The notes under the pieces were generated by a model that did not search any database, had not been told where the DNA came from, and saw only the letters and a program-made list of their open reading frames with translations. The position numbers and the translations under genes were made by a program. A stretch of DNA of 64,000 nt from Streptomyces sp. WMMB 322 (GTDB lineage Bacteria; Actinomycetota; Actinomycetes; Streptomycetales; Streptomycetaceae): positions 1 through 64,000 of the forward strand of contig NZ_FMHI01000025.1 of NCBI RefSeq assembly GCF_900090145.1, given 5' to 3'. Below, in pieces: positions 53,571 to 61,378 of the stretch (position 1 is the first letter of the stretch; every line of letters begins with the position of its first letter).

Positions 53571-54419
53571 GTGGACGACGAGCCGATACCCGTGACACGT
53601 GCCGTTCAGGGCGGCACCGCGAAGCTGCTGCCCGACATCGACCACGAGGGCGGCTGGCTGCTCACGGTCGACGGCGCACCCCAGTCCTACGTGGATCTTC
53701 GGGACCCGATGCATCTGGAGTTCGAATACGCGCGCCGCGTCGCACACGTCCTGGATCTGGCCGAACCCCGCCAAAGCACCCTGGACGCCGTGCACCTGGG
53801 CGGCGGCGCCCTCACCCTTCCCCGGTACGTGGCCGCGACCCGCCCCGGATCGCGGCAGCGCGTGGCCGACATCGACGCGGCGCTGCTCGCCTTCGTGGAG
53901 GAGTACCTGCCGCTGCCCCCCGACGCCGGAATCTCCGTGGCGGCGCAGGACGCGCGCGCCTTCCTCGACGGGTCACCTGCGGCGTCGGCGGACGTGGTGA
54001 CAGCCGACGTCTACGGGGGAGTGCACGTGCCGGCGCATCTGACCACGGTCTCCTATGCGCGTGCCATAGGCCGCGTACTGCGGGCGGACGGGATCTGCGT
54101 CGTCAACGTGGCCGACACCGCGCCCTTCCGCTTCGCCGGCTCCCAAGTCGCCACGTTCCGCACGGTCTTCGAGCACATCTGTCTCGTCGCCGAGCCCTCC
54201 GTGCTGCGCGGGCGGCGCTTCGGCAACGTCGTGCTCGTCGCCTCGCACGAGCCCTTCCCCGTGGATGAGCTCGCCCGCAGAACGGCCGCGGACGTCTTCC
54301 CCGCAAGGGTCGAACACGGAGCGGGCCTGGAGCGCCTCACCGGCGGAGCCGTACCCGTCGAGGACGGCGACGCGGCGCCCTCGCCGGAGCCTCCCGGCGG
54401 CGCCTTCACCATCGGCTGA
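53571..54419 (+). CDS. Spermidine synthase-like SAM-dependent protein
   Basis: This 282-residue protein has the Rossmann-like pattern of spermidine-synthase family members: MHLEFEYARRVAHVLDLAEP, AVHLGGGALTLPRYVAATRP and a DVVTADVYGGVHVPAHLTTV block. It lacks a clear polyamine-binding signature and may be a methyltransferase-like or aminopropyltransferase-like protein with an unknown substrate. GTG 53571 is probably leaderless because CACAAT lies 6 nt upstream. It follows tuf3 after a terminator. Many actinobacterial relatives are annotated fused spermidine synthase, though here no transporter part is fused. Confidence 0.75.
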   Translation: MDDEPIPVTRAVQGGTAKLLPDIDHEGGWLLTVDGAPQSYVDLRDPMHLEFEYARRVAHVLDLAEPRQSTLDAVHLGGGALTLPRYVAATRPGSRQRVADIDAALLAFVEEYLPLPPDAGISVAAQDARAFLDGSPAASADVVTADVYGGVHVPAHLTTVSYARAIGRVLRADGICVVNVADTAPFRFAGSQVATFRTVFEHICLVAEPSVLRGRRFGNVVLVASHEPFPVDELARRTAADVFPARVEHGAGLERLTGGAVPVEDGDAAPSPEPPGGAFTIG

Positions 54420-54488
54420 GGACTGCCGGGCGGAGGAAGGAGGGGCACACCCTGGCCAGAAGTGGTTACTGGATGGTAACTTGCGGCC

Positions 54489-54947
54489 ATGTCCTCCACA
54501 GAGTCCCTTCCGTCCATCGGTCAGATGATGGCGGACACCGTCCCGATGGTCCGCACCCTCGGCCTCGAGTTCTCCGAGACGAGCGCCGAGCGGGCGGTCG
54601 TGTCACTGCCCGACCGGAGCGCCTGGCACAACCACGTCGGCGGCCCGCACGCCGGTGCCATGTTCACGCTCGCCGAGTCGGCCAGCGGTGCGATCGTGCT
54701 CGCCGCCTTCGGCGACCAGCTCTCGCGGGCGGTGCCGCTGGCCGTGCGGGCCGAGATCGGCTACAAGAAGCTGGCCATGGGGCCGGTGACCGCCACCGCC
54801 GAACTGGGCAGGACCGTCGCGGACGTGGTGGCCGAACTGGACGCGGGGCAGCGGCCCGAGTTCCCCGTGGAAGTCACGATCGCCCGCGAGGACGGCGCCG
54901 TCACGGGGGAGATGACGATCATCTGGACGCTCCGGCCGCACGGCTGA
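54489..54947 (+). CDS. DUF4442/PaaI-like hotdog thioesterase
   Basis: This 152-residue hotdog-fold protein contains AWHNHVGGPHAGAMFTLAES, the helix region typical of PaaI/DUF4442 thioesterases, followed by RAEIGYKKLAMGPVTATAEL and a closing MTIIWTLRP. It would hydrolyse acyl-CoA or acyl-ACP thioesters; the substrate is unknown. ATG 54489 is probably leaderless because TAACTT ends 6 nt upstream. It lies 70 bp after the spermidine-synthase-like gene. Confidence 0.85.
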   Translation: MSSTESLPSIGQMMADTVPMVRTLGLEFSETSAERAVVSLPDRSAWHNHVGGPHAGAMFTLAESASGAIVLAAFGDQLSRAVPLAVRAEIGYKKLAMGPVTATAELGRTVADVVAELDAGQRPEFPVEVTIAREDGAVTGEMTIIWTLRPHG

Positions 54948-55131
54948 CCGGCTTCGGAGCGCCCGCCTCCGCTCCACGGCCGTGACCTGCGGCGCACTCC
55001 CGCGGCGCCGTCCCGCCTTTCCCGGCATCGAGTAGGCTGCCCGCACGCGCGCCCGGGACGTATCCGGGTGCGCGCGCGGGACGCGGCCGAAGAGGGCCTC
55101 CCGTGACCATCACCGGCGGGAGGACAGCCAG

Positions 55132-55827
55132 TTGCACGTCCAGGAGTGGCTCGAGACCGTGCCGGCCGTGAGCGTCTACCTCCTCGTCGGGGTGATCATC
55201 GGCCTGGAAAGCCTGGGCATTCCGCTCCCGGGTGAGATCGTCCTCGTCAGCTCCGCGCTCCTCGCCTCTCAGCACGGCGAGATCGACCCCGTCGTTCTCG
55301 GCGCCTGCGCCACCACCGGCGCGATCATCGGCGACTCCATCGGCTACGCCATCGGACGCAAGGGCGGCAAGCCGTTGCTGGCATGGCTCGGCACGAAGTT
55401 CCCACGGCACTTCGGCCCGCACCATGTGGCCAGTGCCGAGCGTGCCTTCGAGCGGTGGGGGGTGTGGGCGGTCTTCTTCGGCCGCTTCGTCGCGCTGCTG
55501 CGCATCTTCGCCGGGCCGCTCGCCGGAGTCCTGCGGATGCCCTACTGGAAGTTCCTCGCGGCAAACGTGCTCGGCGGCATCGTCTGGGCGGGGGGCACGA
55601 CAGCCGTCGTCTACTACGTCGGCATCGTCGCCGAAGCCTGGCTCAAGCGTTTCTCCTGGATGGGCCTGGTGATCGCCGTGATGTTCGGCATCGGTTCGAT
55701 GATCGTCATGCGGCGTCGCGCCCGCAGGGCCGACGCCGAACATGCCACCGCGGCCGTGGCGGCGGGCGAAGCGCAGGATGCCGGCGAGGACCGCGCAGGT
55801 TCAGGAGCCGTCCGCACCGGCGACTGA
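55132..55827 (+). CDS. DedA family membrane protein
   Basis: This 231-residue protein has about four to five helices and the DedA signature: GVIIGLESLGIPLPGEIVLV, GDSIGYAIGRKGGKPL and VFFGRFVALLRIFAGPLAGV. DedA proteins are lipid flippases for undecaprenyl phosphate or phosphatidylethanolamine in other bacteria. The start is TTG 55132 with ggagg 8 nt upstream; the next candidate would shorten the first helix. The C-terminal A/E/R-rich tail is cytoplasmic by inference. Note a second DedA-superfamily gene (VTT) at 51053. Confidence 0.9.
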   Translation: MHVQEWLETVPAVSVYLLVGVIIGLESLGIPLPGEIVLVSSALLASQHGEIDPVVLGACATTGAIIGDSIGYAIGRKGGKPLLAWLGTKFPRHFGPHHVASAERAFERWGVWAVFFGRFVALLRIFAGPLAGVLRMPYWKFLAANVLGGIVWAGGTTAVVYYVGIVAEAWLKRFSWMGLVIAVMFGIGSMIVMRRRARRADAEHATAAVAAGEAQDAGEDRAGSGAVRTGD

Positions 55828-55837
55828 CGCCGGGAGG

Positions 55838-56380
55838 TCAGTCCTGCACGGGCGAGAACTCGTCCCGGTGGCCACGGGCCAGGTGCCGGTAGGCGGCGGC
55901 GTTGGCCTTGATCCCCTCGTGCTCCTCGGACGTCAGCTCCCGCTTGATCTTCGCCGGCACGCCCGCCACCAGCGACCCCGGCGGCACCTGCATGCCCTGC
56001 GGCACGAGTGCGTGTGCCGCGACCAGTGAACCCGCGCCGATGACGGCGCCGTTGAGGACGGTCGCGCTCATGCCGACGAGGACGTCGTCCTCCACCGTGC
56101 AGCCGTGCAGCACCGCGTTGTGGCCCACCGAGACGCCCGCGCCGATGTGCGTGGGAAAGCCGGGGTCGGCGTGGACCGTGCAGTTGTCCTGGATGTTGGA
56201 GCCCTCGCCGAGCGTGATCGCCTCGCAGTCCCCTCGCATCACCGCGCCGTACCAGAGGCTGGACCCCGGGCCCATGGTCACGGCGCCCACGACCACGGAC
56301 GTCGGTGCGGTGTAGGTGTCCTCGTCGAGCTTGGGTTCCCTGCCGCTCACACCCGCGATCACCGCTCGCTGCTGCGTCAT
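55838..56380 (-). CDS. Gamma-carbonic anhydrase family protein
   Basis: This 180-residue left-handed beta-helix protein has tandem hexapeptide repeats (VVVGAVTMGPGSSLWYGAVM, GDCEAITLGEGSNIQDNCTV, HADPGFPTHIGAGVSVGHNA). Histidines at HADPGFP and GHNAVLHG correspond to the zinc ligands of Cam-type enzymes. The family includes carbonic anhydrases and related acyltransferases without activity. ATG 56380 follows a good gcggag box. It is convergent with dedA, 10 bp apart. Confidence 0.9.
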   Translation of the reverse strand: MTQQRAVIAGVSGREPKLDEDTYTAPTSVVVGAVTMGPGSSLWYGAVMRGDCEAITLGEGSNIQDNCTVHADPGFPTHIGAGVSVGHNAVLHGCTVEDDVLVGMSATVLNGAVIGAGSLVAAHALVPQGMQVPPGSLVAGVPAKIKRELTSEEHEGIKANAAAYRHLARGHRDEFSPVQD

Positions 56381-56505
56381 CGTCGTCTCCGCTCACTCCC
56401 CGGCCGGCGGACACCGGCCCCTCCTTGAACCGTATGTGATGGGTGGGCGGAAGATCACAGGGGCCTGTGGGCCCAGCGCAGGCCCCGCCCGGCTACCGTG
56501 ACGGC

Positions 56506-57237
56506 GTGCGATCCATCCGGAACTCCTTCGCCTCGCTCGCATCGCGGGCGGTGCACGGGATATGGCGCCGGGCGCAGTACGCCGGCGCCATCACAGCGGA
56601 GCGTCCGGGCCCCTACGCATTCCGCCGCATCGGGACCGGCACCAGGCTCGCTTTCCCGCAGGGCACGGTCTTCGGCACGCCCTGGATAGAGATCGGCGAC
56701 CACTGTGTGATCGGGCAGGAGGTCACTCTCGCCGCCGGGATGCTGCCGGAACTGGAGCTCGGCCCGGACCCGGTCCTCACCATCGGCAACGGAGTGGTCC
56801 TCGGCCGCGGCAGTCACGTCATCGCCGACGTCCAGGGGTCCGTGACCTTCGGCGACGACGTCTTCTGCGGCCCGTACGTCTATGTCACCTCGACCAACCA
56901 CTCCTACGACGACCCGCACGAACCCGTCGGCAAGCAGTGGCCGCGCAGCGCCGCCGTCGAGATCGGCAGCGGCAGCTGGCTCGGCGCCGGTGCCGTGATT
57001 CTGCCGGGAGCGCGGCTGGGCCGGAACGTGGTCGTCGCGGCGGGCGCGGTCGTACGGGGCGAGATCCCCGGTCACGCCGTGGTCGCGGGCGCTCCCGCGC
57101 GGATCGTGCGCCGCTGGGAGGGTGAGCGGGGCTGGCAGCCGCCGCTGCGCACCCCCGCGCCCGTGCCGGTGCCGGAGGGCGTGACGCCTCAGCAGCTGCT
57201 CGCGGCGGCCGAACTGGCCGCGTGCGAGGAGGAATAA
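56506..57237 (+). CDS. Hexapeptide-repeat acyltransferase (LbH family)
   Basis: This 243-residue protein has hexapeptide repeats: TVFGTPWIEIGDHCVIGQEV, VVLGRGSHVIADVQGSVTFG and VEIGSGSWLGAGAVILPGAR. It resembles O-acetyl or serine acetyltransferases using acetyl-CoA, with a conserved histidine in TSTNHSYDDP. The acceptor is unknown; modification of a cell-envelope glycan is a reasonable guess. GTG 56506 is preferred because TACCGT lies 6 nt upstream (leaderless pattern). It is divergent from the carbonic-anhydrase-like gene. Confidence 0.87.
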   Translation: MRSIRNSFASLASRAVHGIWRRAQYAGAITAERPGPYAFRRIGTGTRLAFPQGTVFGTPWIEIGDHCVIGQEVTLAAGMLPELELGPDPVLTIGNGVVLGRGSHVIADVQGSVTFGDDVFCGPYVYVTSTNHSYDDPHEPVGKQWPRSAAVEIGSGSWLGAGAVILPGARLGRNVVVAAGAVVRGEIPGHAVVAGAPARIVRRWEGERGWQPPLRTPAPVPVPEGVTPQQLLAAAELAACEEE

Positions 57238-57238
57238 C

Positions 57239-57272
57239 CTTCGCGACCGGCTTCGCGACCGGCTTCGCGACG
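57239..57272 (+). repeat. 12-bp tandem repeat, 2.8 copies
   Basis: cttcgcgaccgg is repeated at 57239-57250, 57251-57262 and, one base shorter, 57263-57272, directly after the acyltransferase stop (57235-57237). It is a short slippage-prone array that could extend the gene if its stop were lost. Confidence 0.8.
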
Positions 57273-57309
57273 GTGGCGCGGCTGCCCGGGCCGGGCGGCG
57301 TACGGAGCG

Positions 57310-58179
57310 TCAGGTGGACGCCAGCAGCACCGTGCCGACCAGGGCCAGACCCGCCCCGGCGGTCTGCACCGCCCGCAGCCTCTCCCGCAGTACGCCCCGG
57401 GCCGCGAGCGCGGTGACCACGGGGTAGAGCGACGCCAGCACCGCAGCCGTCGTGACGGGCCCGTACGACGTCGCGAGCATGTAGGTGCCGTTGGCCGCGA
57501 CGTCCGCGAGGCCGACGAAGGCCAGCGCGGGCAGGGCGACGGTCAGGGCCCGGCGTCCCCCCTCGGCGGGCAGCGCGGGCCTTCCCCGCCTGACCTGCAC
57601 GTACAGGGCGGCACCTCCGACGGCGACGTTGCACACGCGCTGTACGAACAGCGCGAGGAAGAGCCCGGCCATGGTGCCGGTGCCGGCGTGCTCGATCAGC
57701 GCCATCACCGCGCCGAAGCCCAGCGCCGAGACGAGGGTGAGCGCGATCGTCCGTCGCTGCACCGGTGCGCCCCGCAGCTCCGGACCGCCCGCCAGGACCA
57801 CGCCGGTGATCGCGACGCCGATTCCCGCGGCCTGGACCCAGCCCGGCCGTTCGCCCAGTGCCAGGCCCGCCCCGACCGGAACGACGACGGCGAGGGAGGC
57901 CAGCGGCGAGACCACGCCCATGGGCCCCTGGGAGAGCGCCTTGTAGAAGGCGAGCATGGCCACCGGACCCACCAGTCCCGCGGCCGCCGCGAACCACAGC
58001 TGCCCGCCCCACTCGCTCCAGCCCCCGGTGGCGATCACGACCGCACCGAGGACCGCGGCAGCCAGCGCCTGGGAGACCACCACGACCGTCAGCGCGGACA
58101 TACGCCTGGTGAGCAGCCCGCCACCGAAGTCGGCGAGCCCCCACATCAGGCTGGTGACCAGGGCCAGGGCGGCGGTCAT
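57310..58179 (-). CDS. EamA family transporter
   Basis: This 289-residue protein has ten hydrophobic segments in two EamA halves. The first begins TAALALVTSLMWGLADFGGG. The second has LASLYPVVTALAARGVLRER, a familiar EamA end motif, and finishes LALVGTVLLAST. It probably exports an amino acid or metabolite. It is transcribed divergently from the XRE-cupin regulator, and gaggtg is the ribosome-binding site before ATG 58179. A dyad in the gap (58229-58246) could be the common operator. Confidence 0.9.
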   Translation of the reverse strand: MTAALALVTSLMWGLADFGGGLLTRRMSALTVVVVSQALAAAVLGAVVIATGGWSEWGGQLWFAAAAGLVGPVAMLAFYKALSQGPMGVVSPLASLAVVVPVGAGLALGERPGWVQAAGIGVAITGVVLAGGPELRGAPVQRRTIALTLVSALGFGAVMALIEHAGTGTMAGLFLALFVQRVCNVAVGGAALYVQVRRGRPALPAEGGRRALTVALPALAFVGLADVAANGTYMLATSYGPVTTAAVLASLYPVVTALAARGVLRERLRAVQTAGAGLALVGTVLLAST

Positions 58180-58228
58180 GAGACACCTCGCAGTACAGTG
58201 GCGTGAACAAGCAAGTACAACTCAGCGT

Positions 58229-58246
58229 AGTTTAACAGACTGAACT
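58229..58246. promoter_or_regulatory. Candidate operator in the EamA/XRE gap
   Basis: AGTTTA-N6-TGAACT is an imperfect dyad (one mismatch in the 6-bp arms) in AT-rich sequence. It is placed between the divergent transporter and regulator genes. Confidence 0.5.
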
Positions 58247-58281
58247 CTGGCATCCATAATATTGGACGGTGTACGGAGCCC

Positions 58282-58854
58282 GTGACGGACCTCGACCACC
58301 TCACGCAGTCCCTGGCCCGCAATCTCAAGCGCCACCGCCAGGAGCGCGGATACACCCTCGACGCCCTCGCGGCCCGCGCCGGCGTGAGCCGGGGGATGCT
58401 CATCCAGATCGAGCAGGGCCGCACGAACCCCAGCGTCGGCACGGTCGTCAAGGTGGGCGACGCCCTCGGCGTGAGCATCACCACCCTGCTCGACTTCGAC
58501 CAGGAACCGCAGGTGCGCCTCGTCCCCGCGGAACAGGCGGTGCGGCTGTGGTCCACGCAGGCGGGGAGCCACAGCACCCTGCTGGCGGGCACCGAGGCCC
58601 CCGGCCCGCTGGAGCTGTGGTCGTGGCGGCTCATGCCGGGCGAGGGAAGCAGTTCCGACCCGCACCCCGCCGGCACCACCGAGCTGGTGCACGTACGCGA
58701 GGGGCTGCTCACCCTGAGCGTCGAGGGAAGGGACCACGAGGTGCCCGCCGGGACCTCCGCGTCCTTCGAGGCGAACGTGCCGCACGGCTACCGCAACGAG
58801 GGCGGGGAACCGGTCGAGATGACCATGGCCATCTCCGTCCCGGCACCGCGCTGA
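58282..58854 (+). CDS. XRE family regulator with cupin domain
   Basis: This 190-residue protein has an N-terminal helix-turn-helix (about 10-65: QERGYTLDALAARAGVSRGM, LIQIEQGRTNPSVGTVVKVG) and a C-terminal cupin barrel (about 105-185: TELVHVREGLLTLSVEGRDH and AGTSASFEANVPHGYRNEG) that probably binds a small ligand. The arrangement is common for regulators of divergent transporters, so the EamA gene is its likely target. The GTG at 58282 has a cggag box close upstream. Confidence 0.9.
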   Translation: MTDLDHLTQSLARNLKRHRQERGYTLDALAARAGVSRGMLIQIEQGRTNPSVGTVVKVGDALGVSITTLLDFDQEPQVRLVPAEQAVRLWSTQAGSHSTLLAGTEAPGPLELWSWRLMPGEGSSSDPHPAGTTELVHVREGLLTLSVEGRDHEVPAGTSASFEANVPHGYRNEGGEPVEMTMAISVPAPR

Positions 58855-58882
58855 CCGCAACTCCCGCGGTCCGCGGGGGTGT

Positions 58883-58888
58883 TAGCGT
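58883..58888 (+). promoter_or_regulatory. -10 element before ybaK-like gene
   Basis: TAGCGT ends 7 nt before ATG 58896 without a Shine-Dalgarno sequence, a leaderless pattern. A palindrome cccgcggtccgcggg lies just upstream (58863-58877). Confidence 0.5.
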
Positions 58889-58895
58889 GCCGCAC

Positions 58896-59447
58896 ATGCG
58901 CGCACCCGTCGGCAACTTCGAATCGGCCGCCCCCGCCTGGACGGTCGAGCACTTCACCGGCCCGGCGGCGGACGCCGTGCGTGGCTGGAAGGGCGGTGTG
59001 CCGCGCGACCGGCTGCTCTACGTCGACACCGACCCCGAGAAGGCCGACACGGCCGCATTCATCGAGAACTACGGTGAGGACCTCCACGGCACGTCCGCCA
59101 ACTGCGTCGTCGTCGCCGCGAAGCGCGGCGGCGGGCGCACGCTCGCTGCGTGCGTGGTGCTCTCCGCGACGCGCGTCGACGTCAACGGCGCGGTGCGGCG
59201 TCAACTGGAAGCACGCAAGGCGTCGTTCGCACCGATGGAGACCGCCGTCGAGGAGACCGGGATGGAGTACGGCGGCATCACGCCGATCGGGCTTCCCGAA
59301 GGCTGGCCCGTCCTCGTCGACGCGGCGGTCACCGGTCTGCCGTGGACGCTGATCGGCAGCGGACGCCGGCGGGGCAAGCTCATCGTTCCGGGCGAGGCGC
59401 TGGCCGAACTGCCGGGCGCCGTCGTCCTCGAGGGCCTGGGCGTCTGA
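58896..59447 (+). CDS. YbaK/ProX-like aminoacyl-tRNA deacylase family
   Basis: This 183-residue YbaK-fold protein shows TSANCVVVAAKRGGGRTLAA, the basic loop RRQLEARKASFAPMETAVEE, and GMEYGGITPIGLPEGWPVLV with the conserved GGI and lysine segment. Such proteins hydrolyse mischarged tRNAs (for example Cys-tRNA-Pro) in trans. The exact tRNA target is not predictable. ATG 58896 is chosen by the promoter spacing and family N-terminus. It follows the XRE gene by 41 bp but probably has its own promoter. Confidence 0.85.
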   Translation: MRAPVGNFESAAPAWTVEHFTGPAADAVRGWKGGVPRDRLLYVDTDPEKADTAAFIENYGEDLHGTSANCVVVAAKRGGGRTLAACVVLSATRVDVNGAVRRQLEARKASFAPMETAVEETGMEYGGITPIGLPEGWPVLVDAAVTGLPWTLIGSGRRRGKLIVPGEALAELPGAVVLEGLGV

Positions 59448-59494
59448 GCAGACGCCGCCGTGGCCGCCGCCCATCTCGCCGCCGCCTCCCTAAG

Positions 59495-59517
59495 GCGGCT
59501 GAGCCGTCCTCAGCCGC
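59495..59517. terminator. Hairpin overlapping the GNAT stop
   Basis: A 9-bp stem gcggctgag (59495-59503) pairs with ctcagccgc (59509-59517) around a 5-nt loop. It lies between the convergent ybaK-like and GNAT genes and covers the GNAT stop codon. Confidence 0.65.
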
Positions 59518-60001
59518 GCCGCGACAGGTCGATGGAGAGCGCGATGGAGTGCTCGCCGAATCCCATGGAGCGGTACAGATGTTCCGCGTCCGTGCTCGCG
59601 TGGAGGTCGACCCGGGTCACGCCCCGCTCGGCGAACCAGTCCAGGAGCGCTTCGGTGGTCGCCCGCGCGTAGCCGCGTCCCCTGTAGCGCTCGTCGGTGC
59701 AGACGTTGAAGATGAAGCCGAACCGGCCCGCGGGATGCCTCGGGGCAGGCAGTCGCTCCTCGACGCTGCCCACCGAGCACGCAGCGAGATGCCGCGGGCC
59801 CGGCTGGTCCCCGTCCACCACGAAGGCGCCGAGCCGTTCACCGCCCGGCAGTTCCCGGTCCAGCAGGCGGCGGGCCGTTCGCACCGCGTCCCGCTCCCAC
59901 GGGCCCGGCTCGTCCCGCCCGTGCATCCCGAGGAACATCAGCCGCCGCAGGCGCACCAGTTCACGGGCGTCGTCAGGGCGGGCCGTCCGCACCCCCGTCA
60001 C
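59510..60001 (-). CDS. GNAT family N-acetyltransferase
   Basis: This 163-residue acetyl-CoA-dependent acetyltransferase has the acetyl-CoA-binding motif RYRGRGYARATTEALLDWF (V-x-x-R-G-R-G-x-A type) and a following LHASTDAEHLYRSMGFGEHS segment typical of the family. The substrate is unknown; relatives acetylate amines in antibiotic resistance or metabolism. The start is GTG 60001. The gene is convergent with the ybaK-like gene, with a hairpin at its stop. Confidence 0.88.
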   Translation of the reverse strand: MTGVRTARPDDARELVRLRRLMFLGMHGRDEPGPWERDAVRTARRLLDRELPGGERLGAFVVDGDQPGPRHLAACSVGSVEERLPAPRHPAGRFGFIFNVCTDERYRGRGYARATTEALLDWFAERGVTRVDLHASTDAEHLYRSMGFGEHSIALSIDLSRRG

Positions 60002-60035
60002 GACCGCGCACCCCGAAGGTGCGCAGGGAGGCGGG

Positions 60036-60443
60036 TCATGCGAGCTTCGGGATCTCGATCGCCGGACAGCGGTCCATCACCATCTCCAGGCCGGCGGACC
60101 GCGTGCGCTCGTAGGCGTCCTCGTCGATCACGCCGAGCTGGAACCAGACGGCCTTCGCGCCGATGTCCACGGCCGAGTCCGCGACCTCACCGGCGAGTTC
60201 GGAGTTGACGAAGACGTCCACGACGTCGACGGGGAACGGGATGGCTGCCAGCGTCCCGTAGCCCTGCTCTCCGTGGACCGTCTCCGCCTTCGGGTGCACC
60301 GGCACCACGCGCTTGCCGAAGCGCTGCAGGACACCGGCGACGCCGTACGCCGCGCGCGCCCGGTTCGTGGACAGGCCGACCACGGCCCAGGTGTCGCCCG
60401 ACTCCGTCAGGATTCTGCGTACGGTCTCAGCGTCTGCGTACAT
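60036..60443 (-). CDS. CoA-binding protein (YccU-like)
   Basis: This 135-residue Rossmann-fold protein matches the CoA_binding family: WAVVGLSTNRARAAYGVAGV, RVVPVHPKAETVHGEQGYGT, and AVWFQLGVIDEDAYERTRSA with the final MVMDRCPAIEI. Members bind CoA in a succinyl-CoA-synthetase-like domain, but the cellular role is unclear. ATG 60443 gives the normal N-terminus MYADAETVRRILTESG. An upstream ATG at 60476 would add 11 residues. It lies upstream of the GNAT gene and could be co-transcribed with it. Confidence 0.88.
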   Translation of the reverse strand: MYADAETVRRILTESGDTWAVVGLSTNRARAAYGVAGVLQRFGKRVVPVHPKAETVHGEQGYGTLAAIPFPVDVVDVFVNSELAGEVADSAVDIGAKAVWFQLGVIDEDAYERTRSAGLEMVMDRCPAIEIPKLA

Positions 60444-60554
60444 GACGTGTCCAACGATCAGTGCCGGTCCGTCCATTCCCGGCCGGCGGGTGCATTCCCG
60501 GTCCGTGCATCCCCGGCCCGTCCACTACCGGGGCGGGCTCGGCGGGCTCGCACG

Positions 60555-60560
60555 TAGGGT
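60555..60560 (+). promoter_or_regulatory. -10 element before the YigZ gene
   Basis: TAGGGT ends 6 nt before ATG 60567, without a ribosome-binding site, the same layout as at 7793-7805. Confidence 0.55.
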
Positions 60561-60566
60561 GCGCGT

Positions 60567-61193
60567 ATGCAGGAGCAGTACGTCACCGTGGCCGGTGAGG
60601 GCGCGCACGAGACCGAGGTCAGCCGCTCGCGCTTCGTGTGCCGGCTGGCTCCCGCCGACACCGAGGAGGAGGCGAAGGCCTTCGTCGCGCGGGTGCGCGC
60701 GGAACACCCGGGGGCCGGCCACCACTGCTGGGCCTACGTCATCGGTGCGGACGGCGGTGTGCAGAAGTCCGACGACGACGGGGAGCCGGGCGGCACTGCC
60801 GGCCTGCCGATGCTCCAGATGCTCACGCGCCGGGGCATCCGCTGCGCGGTCGCGGTGGTCGTCCGCTACTTCGGTGGCACGAAGCTCGGCGCGGGCGGCC
60901 TGATCCGCGCGTATGGCGGTGCCGTCGGGGAGGCACTGGACGCCGTCGGCACCCGCGTCCGGCAGCGCTACCGGCTGGTGACCGTCACGACCGACCACCA
61001 GCGTGCCGGGAGACTGGAGAACGACCTGCGCTCCGGCGGCCGGCCGGTGCGCGAGGTCACCTACGGAGCCGAGGTGACCATCGAGCTGGGACTCCCGGCG
61101 GCGGAAGTGGAGGCCTTCCGCGACTGGCTCGCCGACAGCACCGCCGGCACGGCCCGCCTGACGGTCGGCGGCGAGGCATACGGGAGTCTCTGA
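60567..61193 (+). CDS. YigZ/IMPACT family protein
   Basis: This 208-residue protein has the IMPACT N-terminal domain (residues about 18-125: SRFVCRLAPADTEEEAKAFV, GHHCWAYVIGADGGVQKSDD, VAVVVRYFGGTKLGAGGLIR) and the C-terminal YigZ domain (VEAFRDWLADSTAGTARLTV). IMPACT-type proteins bind translation-regulatory partners in eukaryotes. The bacterial role is unclear, possibly RNA or protein binding. ATG 60567 is probably leaderless. Confidence 0.93.
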   Translation: MQEQYVTVAGEGAHETEVSRSRFVCRLAPADTEEEAKAFVARVRAEHPGAGHHCWAYVIGADGGVQKSDDDGEPGGTAGLPMLQMLTRRGIRCAVAVVVRYFGGTKLGAGGLIRAYGGAVGEALDAVGTRVRQRYRLVTVTTDHQRAGRLENDLRSGGRPVREVTYGAEVTIELGLPAAEVEAFRDWLADSTAGTARLTVGGEAYGSL

Positions 61194-61378
61194 CTCCTCC
61201 GCGGGCCTCCGGCCTCCCGGCCGTGCCGGCGCTCCGGCCGTCCCCCGCCGCCGCGGCGGTGCCGGTCTCGCGTCCGTGCGGCCCGCGAACGATCTTTTGC
61301 GGCCGGTGGACACCGGACATAACGTGACGACTGCGAAGTGTCTCCGTCCCGCAAGCCGTGGAGCCGAGAGGTCCGCAG

